Under the pieces are notes generated by a model, which did no database searches, was not told the origin of the DNA, and saw only the letters and a program-made list of their open reading frames with translations. 64,000 bases of DNA from Sitta carolinensis (taxonomy: Eukaryota; Chordata; Aves; Passeriformes; Sittidae). Numbering within the stretch: position 1 is the first letter of the stretch; every line of letters starts with the position of its first letter. Positions 51,099 through 62,600 of the stretch are shown piece by piece. Position numbers and translations under genes: made by a program. The stretch covers positions 11,016,501 through 11,080,500 of the forward strand of contig CM063288.1 of NCBI GenBank assembly GCA_032173965.1, in the 5' to 3' direction.

Positions 51099-53170
51099 GC
51101 AGGGTTATTAGCACTGCCATGAGAACACCTTAGGCTCAGCAGTGCCCATCATTTTCAGCAGCTGCTTTTCTTATTTAGCAGCTCATCCTGTTTCTGCTCT
51201 GGTCTCACCAGGTGAAGTAGATGGGGCAGAGAGAGAGAGATACCCTTAAATAGATTTTAAGCAGCGGAGTCAGGAGCTGATGCAGACCTAGAAGACTGTC
51301 TGAAGCACCTGCTGCAACTCTCCAAGTTGACACAGTGGTTTGCAGCCCTGAACCCCCAGCAGCACAGCCAGGCAAGAGCAGCTGGAACAGAGCAGGATCA
51401 CCAGGGACAGGATACCACTGGTGGCAGGTAGCCTTCAGGGATGCTCTTCACAGGCCTCTAAATCACATCTGAGGAGTGATGACTTTGTGCCTCATGCCAT
51501 ATTGAGTTCACCCTGTCTCACTGAATTTCCACATGCCCCTCAGCAATATTTAAAATCCTGACTTAAAGTAGTTCTAACAAGTATATAGCCCAAGGGTTGG
51601 AAATTATTACATTCAACTATCAGAATGGGATTTCCCAGCTTTAATTTATTTGATTCAGGAGAAAACACTGTCTCCCAAGCTCGTTCCAGCCGTTGTAAAA
51701 TCAAAGTCATCTCTGAGCTTCCTTGTAAGAAGATTCCCTGTATTAACACACTCTGCAATTACCATGCACATGGCAAGATTGCAGCTGGAGTTTGTGGGGA
51801 TGCAAGCAAGTCAAACCTGGCAATTATCTCAATTTTCTATTTTTCTTTCTCTTTTCCCCTCTCCCCTTTTAATTTTTTTCCTATTTTTGGCATCACAGAA
51901 TAATATGATATAAACTGATTTCTTTTTCCCAGAGTACCATATGAAATTATTTAAATGTTCAAGTCACCAGGATGGGTGATTACTGCCATTGTGCTCAGGA
52001 GGTGGATATTTTGTAGGCTGTTGGAGGGCAGATGCTTTGAGGGTGGTGCTTGTGGTTATAGTTTCATCAAGACATTCCTTCTTATCAGCCATCCAAATGG
52101 ATTCAGCCCTTTTTCATATAATTGGCAATCACAGCAAGGGGCTATAGTCTCCATTCGAGCAGAAAGCAGAATCCAGGAGAGAGCGAAAGAAGGAAATCAG
52201 AACACTGTATTACTCAATTAATGTTTGCAGGAGAGTGCAGCCCTGTTAGGACAATGTTAATGCGATGTGAGAGTTGCATTTTTTATGAGTTCTCTAATAT
52301 GTGGCAGGTTAACAACACCATGTGCTGGGATGTTCTTGCAGTGCAGGTAATTTGGCACCTTGAGCATCAGGTCTGTAATATCTGTAGAAGTTTGAGTTGC
52401 TCCTGCAGCTGGATGTTAAACTTGCTAAAATTTCCTATTTCTAACACCATCTTAAACTGGAGTGGAAATGCATTTCCTCTGGGAGCATTGCTTTCCAGAC
52501 AGTTCATTATGCTATATATATAATTTTTCCCCCCCTTTACTTCTTAAGACAGAGAAAAGGAACCCTGGGTGGTTCCTCTGTAGGCCTGGAGACACTGTGT
52601 CTCTGCAAACCCTTTGGATAGGATTCAGGTGTACAGGACATGAAATATGATGGAAATCTTACAGCCAAGTATGTAGTGGAAACCTCTGTAATTAGGCCAT
52701 TCTCTCTCTTTCCATGGCAGTGGCTGCCTTTCTCCCAGCCGAGGGGCTGTGCCTGGTGCTGCTGTCCGATGTCGTGCTGTTGCAGTCGGGTTTTCCTTGA
52801 GCAGCTGCTAGTAACTCACAGCTCACTGACAGACAAACCACTTGAGCATCAAGCCCTCACATGAGAGGTGCTGTTGCTCTAAAGGTGCTCTTGAATGTTC
52901 AGCATATGAGCCAGGGCTGCTCTTAAATGTATGACCTGTACAGATACTACAGGAGAATAACATTTATTGTCTAAGCACCACTGTTCCTACTGCCTTATGT
53001 TCCGAAAATGAAGTGTTTGCTATGAAATCAACAGAGAGCAGGAATGGAGGCCGTGTCTGATGCAGACAATTTGATGCCTCCAGTGATGATCTGCTTTTCA
53101 GCCCACCTGGAGTGAAAACTGCTGTCCATTGAGATTGATTTATTCTTTGTACCAAATGTAGTGGGGAGAG

Positions 53171-53209
53171 TTATATATATATAAAAATATATATATATAT
53201 ATATAAAAA
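53171..53209. repeat. TA-rich simple repeat
   Basis: Two TA runs interrupted by AAAA within the probable 3' UTR, with a second TA-rich patch at about 53272-53320. Confidence 0.9.
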
Positions 53210-53482
53210 TGTAAAGTTTCTGTAACAACTTACTCTTTTTGTAACAGTGTATAATTCTATCAGTGGATAGATACAGTATATATTTATAATATATACACAC
53301 ACATGCAATATATATATTTAGCAAAATGCCTGCAGAGGAAACTTAGAATAAGAAAGGCAGTGCTGGTATTCAAATTCCATAGGGACAAACTGAAGAAAAA
53401 ACTCTATAAAAATCTAGTGCCCTTTCCATTAGGTTTAAAAAACCACTTTTGAGGTAAATGAAATATAATTTTTTAATTGAAA

Positions 53483-53488
53483 AATAAA
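53483..53488 (+). terminator. Candidate middle poly(A) signal AATAAA
   Basis: The AATAAA lies in AATTGAAAAATAAATTGATC, about 4.45 kb after the stop codon. It sits in AT-rich sequence without a clear GT-rich downstream element, so it is the weakest of the three candidates. Confidence 0.25.
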
Positions 53489-55194
53489 TTGATCTTCCTA
53501 GTTAGAAATGCTGATTCTCCCCTAAATCATTCTGGTTAAGAGTTATTAAGAAAGAGATACTTGATACTGTTTATATTTTCATAATAAGCCTCCTAAATTT
53601 CTCATGTGTATCACTCTATTGTTTTTGTAATTATAAGTAGGGAGTAATTGTGCAAAGAAAATTAAAATAGCAAGTAGGAGTAACAAGTCTTGTACCATTA
53701 GAGCAAAAGACATCATCTGTTAGAATAGGGAAAATGTCATCTTCCATGTTAAAGAAGTCAGTAACTGCCTTCTGAGTTATTGATCAGCTTTACAAGCCTT
53801 GCCTTACAGTCACACTGGGAGGTTTTATCTGAAATGTAGGAAAAGAAGCCCTGTGAGCCCATGGCTTTTGTTTTTCAGAAGTGTGCAAAAAAACCCACCT
53901 GGCCATGGAGGCACCTGGTGCCATGGGTGTCCCTGGAGCTTTCTGTGGCAGTGGCCAAGGCTCTGCCCCGTGTCTCACCTGCCGCCCCCAGGAGCCAGCC
54001 CTCACACACGGCAGGGCACAGCACCCTCAGAGCTGTCTGGCATGGCAGGGAAATACCCAGTAAATCAGGTCTGAAGGATTCATTCTTCTCCAACAAATCA
54101 CTTAAATGCCCTCATGACCAAGGCCTGAACTCCCAACAGATGAATCTTTCCCTTAAGCTTTTTAGAAGGAAGCTTCAGGTGGCTTCAAGAGCAGCTTGGA
54201 GGTATATGAGAGAGCTTTATGTCCAACTTTGTTTTGCCTGGTTGCCAGAGCCTTCAAAACTGGGCAGAAGCCCCTCTGGAGCTGGATCCTTGTGGGACTT
54301 ACCCAGTCTCAACTGATCTGTCTGGAAATTCCTTCTTCAGAACCTTTGGGAAAAATTAATGTCTCCATTAATCCTGGCTGGAGGAGCAAAACCAGCAACC
54401 TACTATTTACATAGCCACAAATGTAAGTGCTCAATAGCATTCAGTGTAAGTTTGGGTCTTGAAGCTGTTACTTTTTCCATTCTGCCTCCAGCCTCAGCTG
54501 CAAACTCAGCCCTGCTAGCCCTTCAAGAAGATTCAGTGCTATAAGAGCAGCATTTGGCTTTCTGCAGGCCCCAGCCACAATTTGGTTTTAAAAAAATCTG
54601 GTCATGAAATGTATTAACACTGCACTCTGGTTCTGACACCTCTGTCAGCAGGACGCTGCTGATTCTCTGGCCACGGAGTCAAGCAGAGGTCGGCGTGGAT
54701 GGGCCATTAATAACTGGAGCAAAAATGTTATTAGTACCAAAATGTCAAACAATGTAAAAGCCAGCCAGCTGCACAGCAGAGTGCTTCTTTCCAGCTCCTC
54801 CTTAGACAGCAATCAGACCTGCCCATACCAAAAAGCCATGTGCTTAATTAGGAGCATTCCCACAGAGGAAGCCTGAGGGAGGATGCATGGTATGTGAGAT
54901 AAAAATGATAGGATTTAGCTTGTGGTTGAGGTGGGAAGAGTGACAGATGCAATACTGGATTTGGATACATGGGAAACAATTATATGAACACAGAATGCTT
55001 GCCCCAAAACAATAAAACCTGGAGAGTGTTATTGGACTCTGTTGTGAAGGCACATCACCTTTCCTATGCAATTGAACATGATGGTACTTTAGCATAAAGG
55101 TGACCTAGACTATATTCACTGCCTTTAGACACTGTGAATTTTTTTTGGGTACTCTGTATTTTTATATATTGTACAATGTAAAGAATAATTCAGA

Positions 55195-55200
55195 AATAAA
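55195..55200 (+). terminator. Candidate distal poly(A) signal AATAAA
   Basis: The AATAAA in TTCAGAAATAAAACAGACC is followed within about 20-45 bases by CCTGTGAGTT and CCTGTGTGG, suitable downstream GT-rich elements. Upstream, TTTTTATATATTGTACAATG supplies UGUA-like and U-rich motifs. This makes a good candidate end of the longest SEMA5B transcript. Confidence 0.5.
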
Positions 55201-57478
55201 ACAGACCAACCTGACAAGCCTGTGAGTTATTTCTCCTGTGTGGCCAACACACGGTGGGGTTGGGGCTCCTGACCTTGGTGGCTGATGACTGTGCAAGATC
55301 CACTTAGCTGCCTGAGTGGGGATGAGGAACTGCAGCATCTGTCCTTCCTTCCTGTCTGCGCTTTGGCTGCATCCTGAGGCCCAGGTCTGGATTATATTTG
55401 TCACGAGTTGTAGTCTCTGTGGACACCAAATTGTGTTACTGAATGTAAGGCTCCCTTCCCCCCATCACAAGCTGCACACCAAACATGGGGTGCCTTTCAA
55501 AACAGGCATTTCTGAATGAGGTGCCTACTGAGGTAAGATGGAATATGAAATTTAGAGTGCCAAATCCTTGTCCAGATCTGCAGTAAGTATCTCCCTTCTG
55601 CTGCTCAGGTCTCTGCAGGTGACACCGAGCCCCCAAGGGCACAACTGCTTTCCGTGCCAAGCCAGCAAAAAGACATTCATCCTCTGCAGAGCCTTTCAGC
55701 TGTGTGTGCTCAGCTGCAATGAAATCCTGTCACTGCTGCTGCTGCTGCTCAAGCCCTACGTATTGATGCAAAAAGTTATAAAAGGCTGAGGGACACGTTT
55801 TGATTGAAGGATGATCGTAGCCTCGTGTTGAAGAACGTTATAGCTCTTGTTGCATTTATTAATCAAAGTAAAGACCATGAAAAGTGACAGAGTCAGGAAC
55901 ATTTTAGTTTATGTTCTGATACAGCTTAAGACTTATATTGAAGTTCCATACAGAAAATTACACCATGATGTCGTAAAAAATAGATTGGATTGCTAATAAC
56001 CTGAAACGTGCTACACCTGCATACATAATACTTTAATCCTACTAAATCATAAGCTATCATTTGGGTGTTTTCATATTCTCAAGTGTGCATACAGGAATTT
56101 CTTTTCAATGCAGACCATTAAAAAGTAATTGAGAGGCACAAAATCAGTAAAAACAAACTTGCTGTGAATAAGATGGATTTTTTTCCCCAGTTAGTTTGCA
56201 CAATAACATAGGGAGGTTATTTTTGAACAGTTTTGTTTTGCATCAAGACACCTCTTACATACAATTAGAACATACAATTAGAGCAAAGTATTACGTTGAA
56301 ACTGATTTTCAATTTCCCTTAAATCTGGCTACCGCCACATTTTTTTCTAGTTGCTAATTTGATTCATTAATGTAACAGTTTCACTTGTAGCCTCAGTAAA
56401 TTTTGTTCTCTCACCTTCATTGTGCATCCCAACTGTACACTTTTCTCTCTTTAATTCTTAATTGTGTGGAAAGCAGAGAAGGTTTCGCTATCTTGTGCAT
56501 TCCCCATGGGATGTGGGAGCACCCCCAGCAGCACGAGCAAAGCAGGGACCCAGGCTAGGCTGTGGAGCTGTCTGGGGGGAACCACAGCAACAGCCCCACA
56601 GACCCCTCCAACCTGCCTTTGGTAGTGCTCAGAGGTTCAGGGTGAAAAATGCAGGAAAAGGAAAAAGCAGAAGTTTTCTGATGACTCGTGTCTGCCCTGC
56701 CTGTTTCCTCCCAGCTCCCTGCAAGAGGGACTTTGGGGACATGCTGGGCCCAGCCCTGCCCCTCCATATGAAGCCCATTTGCTGGTGTTTTCTTCTCTAT
56801 TAAGGGATAGAAATATCCATGGTTGGTGGGGCACTTGCCTGGGCAAGGGCACTGCCAGCATTCAGTGCTGTAGAGGCGAGGAGGGGCAGGGAACTGCAGC
56901 CCAACCCGTGCTCATGAAAACGCTGGAGCAGGGACTCACATGAACAAGCTGTAATCACCACAGAGCAGCTGAGCTCTGAGCTCTGTGATGTGTTTGGGCA
57001 CCTGGGCATTTTCCAGAGCAAGTTAATTTCCTCCTCTGAACGGGCACCACATCGTGCAGATAGCATGGAAATAAGAAATATTCTGCAGCCTGATTTTAAC
57101 AAGGCTGTTTACTCTCTCATATATGAGCCTCATATGCTGCCAGGAGCAGTGGCCAGGCAGAGCATTGTGCGGACATACTCCTTGGAGAGTAGTCAGGCTG
57201 CAGCAGTAAAAAAAGCCTCAAGTGAATCCCCTGCTGCCACACCCAGCACTGCTACTGGTGCCAGCACCCCCACCAGTGCCCCCATAGGCACCGGTGCCCC
57301 CAATCTCCCCATCACAGTGTGATCACGTGGCCTGGCTCTGACTCCTGAATTTCCCTCTGCCCACACAACCATTTCACTCCTCTGCCAGAGTCCACGTGGT
57401 CGTGCTGCTGTGAGCAGGCAGGGGGACAGTCCCTAAGCTCAGCAACACTCTCTGTGTTGGCCTAAATCAGCTCAGTGC

Positions 57479-57566
57479 AGCCATCCTGAGGAGATCAGCA
57501 CAGAGCAAGCACCCCCTCAGTGTGTGTGAGAGGCGCTTGCTCTGTGCTGATCTCTTCAGGATGGCT
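57479..57566. repeat. Near-perfect 32-bp inverted repeat (hairpin)
   Basis: The arms at 57479-57510 and 57535-57566 are reverse complements with one mismatch, which is a G-U/A-C type position in RNA. The loop is 24 bases. The left arm starts AGCCATCCTGAGGAGATCAG and the right arm ends TCTCTTCAGGATGGCT. Transcribed from either strand it would fold into a long, almost fully paired stem. Confidence 0.92.
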
Positions 57567-59472
57567 CAACTCTCAACTGCAAAAGCTCTGCTCTCCATGG
57601 TACCTCGTGTGTGCTTCCTCCTTGAGGGATCTCTACAGAATATGAAAGGTGCAACTCTTTGGGTCCTTGTACCAGCTGAGGCAGATGTGGAATCCAGCAA
57701 CCACTTAAAGCTTCTCCTGGATGTGGGGGACCTGTGGAAAGTGTCTTCTTCTGGCTCAGCAGCTGTGCTGCAGCATTGGCACCCTTCAAAATAACATCTC
57801 TGGAGATTTTCAAGGTCAAACTTCACAGTTTGTGAACTGGCAATTAGCTGGAAGCAAAAAGTAGTCCTGGCTTCCCATCACTCTGGAGACAGTGATGTGT
57901 CTCTCAGAGTCAGGGTTAGCATCAACCACAGTGAACAGCAACAGGCTGTTGAGGTTCCATCCATCTAACCTTGCTGTATTCCTTCGTTTTTAAGGCTCCC
58001 ATAGTCATTTCCTTGCTGTCATGGAAATAATGGAGGCAGCAAAGGATTGCTCCCCTCTCAAGCACAGGGTAATGAACAGCCATCAGAAACATTTGATATT
58101 TCCATGATGTGAAGCATCAATAGCCACAGAGAAAACTGTACCCATTTTGGCAGTACTTAATTTACTGTCACGAACAAGTGATCTATACGAGAGAGCAGGC
58201 ACAACGCTGATACACTTTCATTACCCTGCCAGGAGCCACATTATTGTTTTCTGTTTTCGCATTTCTTAGCAACAACATTTTTTTGTTCATAGGTTTCTTC
58301 CTAGGAGCTTGGCTGGAATTATTTTTATGTTGTCCCCAATTTACATGCTGACTTACATTAGCCTGTCCTCGAGCGAGAGCCTAGCTTTCTGCCTGAAAGG
58401 CTCCTGGCAATTACTGCTGTCTTCTGTTGATCCATCGCCCCTGTGGCTCGGGAGGAGATGAACCTCCCTGCCTGGCAGAGCTGCCTGTCCTGGGGAGCAG
58501 CTCAGTCCCTGGCAGGCCCCACTGTTCCAGGAGCTGCTGGAGCCAAGGAGGGTCTGGAGTGAACAGGTACAAACTTTGCTCTGAGCATCGCTTCTACACA
58601 CCAGCCCAGAGCCCCCCCCCCAGCCAAGATAAAATCATCTCTAAAATGCTGAGTGTACAAGGTGGGGTGAGCTGCAGTGCTTGCCATAGGCTCAGGCCTG
58701 TGCTGGAAATCTCTCTCAAAACATTCTCTTCTGCACATCAGTGGCAGTGAAGGCTTTTCTGTGTGAGCTGTGCTGATCTAGTTCACAATTCTGCTGCTCA
58801 TCCACTCACCACAAACCCCTCAGAGCCTCCTTTTCCTTGCCCACCACCACCCTCTGCTCTTCCAGCACCAAAACTCAGCCATAGAGCTACAGTCACAATC
58901 CCGACCCTCAGCTCTGCAATCAAGGCAGCTTTAGGGGAGCCCCGGGAGGAGTTTCAGGTTCAGAGCACGGTGGGGCAGTTCCTTGGCTGCTGGCATTTCC
59001 TCAGCCTGTGCTGCCTGAGCTGCCCATGGGGAGGATGTGTCCTCTGCCCGCTCCTTTTAGTGCCAAGCTGACGCTTACCATGGCTGTCAGTGTGTGGCCG
59101 AGCAGGTGGATGGACAGACAGAGGGATGGAAGGGGTCCAGCCCATCCTGGTGCCACTGGCAGAGCTCTCCCAGGCCTGGGACCTACCTGCAGATACAGAG
59201 CAAAAAATGAAGCAAAGCAAGAAAGCTCCCAGAGAGGAACCTCACTGTAGCCAGGGACCTGAAAAGCCTCCCGGGACTGTGGGTCCTGCTCCCATGCTCA
59301 TCTGGCTGATGAAGAGCTAAGGTGGGGTTTGCAGCCCTTAGCCAAGGATGACTTCAGTGGGTGGCTGGCCTGCACTGGGAGAGTGCTGCTCCTGGCTGCT
59401 GGTGTGAGGAATCCTGGCATGGTGCACACTCTGGACTGTCCCCTGTCGGCTCAAACTCAAACTGTGGCAAAC

Positions 59473-59490
59473 ATAAATAAATAAATAAAA
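59473..59490. repeat. ATAA simple repeat
   Basis: About four ATAA units followed by AA. It gives overlapping AATAAA hexamers but no transcript context. Confidence 0.8.
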
Positions 59491-59932
59491 TCCCTGGTTG
59501 GATATTTTTTTTTTTCACATGGCAGACTGACATCAGTGTCATGTGCCAGGTAAAGGTGAATGCCTTGGGTCCCAAGCTCCTGGAGCAGGTGCAGCCCTGT
59601 AGCTGCTCAGCTCCTGTGACCCACGGCCCGAGGGTAAGGGCAGGTCCACCTGCCCAGGGAGGCTGCTGCTCTCCTTTCCCAGCATCAGCATCCTTGGTGC
59701 TGGGCTGCACCCAAAGATGACAAAACACACAGACCCAGCATTTACCAGTGGCTCCAACCTTTTCCCCAGCCTCTGCTGGTCCCACGGCTGTTACACATGA
59801 GGTATCTGTGAGAGCTCACCCACATCTGGGCACATCTGGGCACAGCACCAAGAGCTTTCAGCCAGCTGGCCCCAGCCCAGCTGCTCCCCCATGTGCAACT
59901 GCAGCACAGCCGAAGTGGGAGATGCCAGCACC

Positions 59933-59977
59933 CAGGAAAGACAGAATAAATTCTCTCTCAGGAAAGACAGAATAAAT
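59933..59977. repeat. 19-bp direct repeat
   Basis: CAGGAAAGACAGAATAAAT occurs exactly twice, at 59933-59951 and 59959-59977, separated by 7 bases. It looks like a local duplication. Confidence 0.9.
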
Positions 59978-60849
59978 GTCATTTATGTGCCAGTGAAACA
60001 GCAGACTTCAACAACAGCAAAGATAAAACAGATGGGAAAAAATCCTGAGAAAGAATGAGCACAGGGACTTCACCAACACACAAAACTACATCAGGGTTCT
60101 GAGACAGACCCTCAGTTCTCATCCCCCTAAGGATGGAGATTTCTGTAACACTGCAAAGATAAATACTACTGGGAACTGTATCATTAGAGGCACTTTAAGC
60201 TCCCATATATAGCCTGGAAAGAGACTGTTGCTAAGAATAGTGGGGCCCAGATATTCCACAACATGAGAGTTGACAGATTTCTTCCCAGCACTAGTAGGAT
60301 GTGAGGCTATTTTAAACTTGCCCTGATAAGTAGTCAGGGCATTCTTGAAGAGCTGGTCCTAGAAAATAAACATGGATCAAGAGATGCAGGGTTGGGTCCA
60401 CTTCAATTGAATACAGGATAAACACAAGGAAGGTTATTACGAAGGGCCTCCTTTCTAAAAGCCCCAACAGAGACAGTGATGGTAGGAGCCAGCAAATTCA
60501 ACTGGCCTGCAGCATCTTGAGCCCTGAGCCTGGAGGAATCAGGGTGTGAAATCAGAGTGGTGATGATGTGGTGGGGCTGCAGAGGCTGCCACCACTGCCA
60601 GGCCCTTCCTTCCCCTCCCTGCTGGAGGAGACCAAGGGGGACACCAACGCTGCCAGCCTCCCACGCCAAAACCTCACTAAAAGCCATGGAAATCTTTCAT
60701 TGGCTTGGATGGGAGATTGGATGAGGTTACATTCATTTAGACTAAACAACCCCCATTTCGTAGCAGTATCTGCAGTGGGTTTTGGCAGCATTATGGCAGA
60801 AATAAACTACTCCCTTGTGCTTTCTTGGAAGTGATGAACAGTGATGGCA

Positions 60850-62600
60850 GCAAACTGAGTAACCTCTTTAATGTGCAACAACCAGTACGTAAAAATAACA
60901 CGCACTTCATGGTCAGAGTCCAGTTTTAAATATAAATTACACAGTGGATATGTTACATTGACAAGTATATAGTGGTTTCAACATTATTTTCTCAAAAATA
61001 AAAATACACCACATCGGAATATCGCATACAAAACGTAGAATTTGCCCTAAAACAAAATTCTATCAAATCACTTAAAAAATTATAAAAGTAAAATGCATAC
61101 AAACTCCAGTAAAACTGAACAGTCTTACAAGTCAAGGATAGTTTACAAAGATGCTCTCCAACATATAAAACCCTCTTCCTTCTCCATATGTTCATGCAGT
61201 TCAAAAACCCCAACTGTTAGGTGTGTCCCATAATTAAAAGCTGTTTATATGACCTTATCAAGTACTTATTTCTAAACTGCACAGCAGAAGACATTAAATG
61301 TGGTAGGGGAAAAAGAGATTTTAATCTAGCAAATATCATATGCAGAGAAAATATGTCTGGAAAATGCATCACTGTCCCATGGGAGCAGGAGCTGATGGCA
61401 GGCTGCCCGTGGGGACACCCTGCAGCTCTGCTGGGCTGGCTCAGCCCAGGTGACAGCAGAAAGGTGAGAGCACACAGAAGAGCTGTGGGCAGGGCAGGGG
61501 CAGGGAACACGACTCTAGTTTATATTGCACATTCAGGATGTCCCTGCTGGTGAGGGACATGGAGCATCCCCCTCCCCTGGCACGGGTGACCACCCCAAGC
61601 CCCAAGCAGCCCTTCCCCAAGCCCCCTGACTTTGTTCCACACAAACCTGCACATCCCCTCTGTGAAGGAAAACGTGGGCTTGGGTTTGTTGTGGCTTTGA
61701 CAAACACATGGACTAAGGTTGGAGAAGTGGCCTCAGCCTGAAGGGAAAATCTTCCCATAAAGAAAAAAGGGCTTGCTGGTGGTATTGTCTTCATGTAGCA
61801 ATGCAAAGTGAGTGCAGTGAGTCTGTCCAGATGCAACAAACGGATAAATCACATGGAGGAAGCCACTGGGGAGAGAGACCTGCAGAGAAAAGCTGTTACT
61901 GCCGAGAGCAAGTCCCACCTGCCTTCCTGCTGCACCCGGGAAAAGCAGCACCTCTGCACCATGTGCCACCACCACAGCTGTGCCTGTCCCTGTGGCACAA
62001 ATCCCATCACAGAGTGAAAATGAAGGCAAAAAACTCATCCTTGAGGAAGGAAAAGATGAGGCTCTGAAACAACTGGGCTGAAGTAGACACCCTTCCTGTG
62101 CAAATAACCCAAGGGCCCAGCATCCTCCCTCCTGTGCATCCTGGCTCAGCGCTTCCCTTCTCTCTCTGTGCTGCAGTCCCTGCCCTCCACCAGGGCTTGA
62201 AGCTTCCCACGGTGCTGCTGGGGCTGAGCAGTGAGAAACGGTTCTGGGGCTGTGGGGGCATGAATTGATCCAAAAACATTGCAATCCCAAGTAATTGGCA
62301 GGAGCCAGCACATCTGTGCAAATATTTGCTTTTACTTGTCAAATCCTTGGACAGAGTTACATTTCTTCCTTTATTTATTAGTTTCATCTGTCCTGAAACA
62401 CAAACTGCAAAAATTGTAAGCAGATTGACATCTTCTGACTTCACTGGGGCTGTGCCTGCTCTGGGACAATTCTCTGCCAGCTGAAGTGACACTCCTGGAG
62501 GAAGCAAGGCAGATATTCCTGTGCCACCCACAACCCACCTCGAAGCAGTCATGGCTGCAGGGAAGTGAATGGAGTGTGTTGATGGTTATGATCCCCTCAC
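60850..62600 (-). other. Possible 3' UTR end of a converging minus-strand gene
   Basis: Read on the minus strand, about 61300 down to 60850 looks like a transcript end. It is AT-rich, with U-rich stretches, TGTATGC and TGTA motifs, and a terminal ATTAAA variant poly(A) signal at 60867-60872 in GTTGCACATTAAAGAGGTTA. No protein-coding exon was recognised on either strand to the window edge. In the human genome the gene converging on the SEMA5B 3' end is SLC49A4 (DIRC2), which makes it the first candidate; this is synteny inference only. The right-hand boundary is arbitrary. Confidence 0.4.
60867..60872 (-). terminator. Candidate minus-strand poly(A) signal ATTAAA
   Basis: TTTAAT on the + strand is ATTAAA on the minus strand, the commonest variant hexamer. 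It sits at the downstream end of the UTR-like AT-rich block. Confidence 0.4.

Larger units (their letters stand above)
49033..55220 (+). other. SEMA5B: Probable SEMA5B 3' UTR (extent uncertain)
   Basis: After the stop codon the sequence is AT-rich, with long T and A runs (A-run at 49588-49609) and TA-repeat patches at about 53171-53209. There are no splice-supported coding segments. Candidate polyadenylation signals AATAAA lie at 51093-51098, 53483-53488 and 55195-55200. The last is preceded by TTGTACAATGTAAAGAATAA and followed by a GT-rich stretch, which makes it the most convincing distal end. Whether transcription really extends this far cannot be read from the sequence alone. Confidence 0.5.
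55221..60849. other. Intergenic region between two converging transcripts (inferred)
   Basis: I recognise no coding gene here. It contains a 32-bp-arm hairpin at 57479-57566, a short ATAA repeat at 59473-59490 and a 19-bp direct repeat at 59933-59977. GC-richer patches near 56.5-57.4 and 58.4-59.9 kb have overlapping chance open frames, including one with Ala/Ser/Thr/Pro-rich low complexity at about 57190-57320. Confidence 0.6.

Noticed and set aside
56990..57322. 110-codon Ser/Thr/Pro/Ala-rich frame
   Set aside because: It ends in low-complexity GCC/ACC-type repeats and has no homologous feature or transcript signal.
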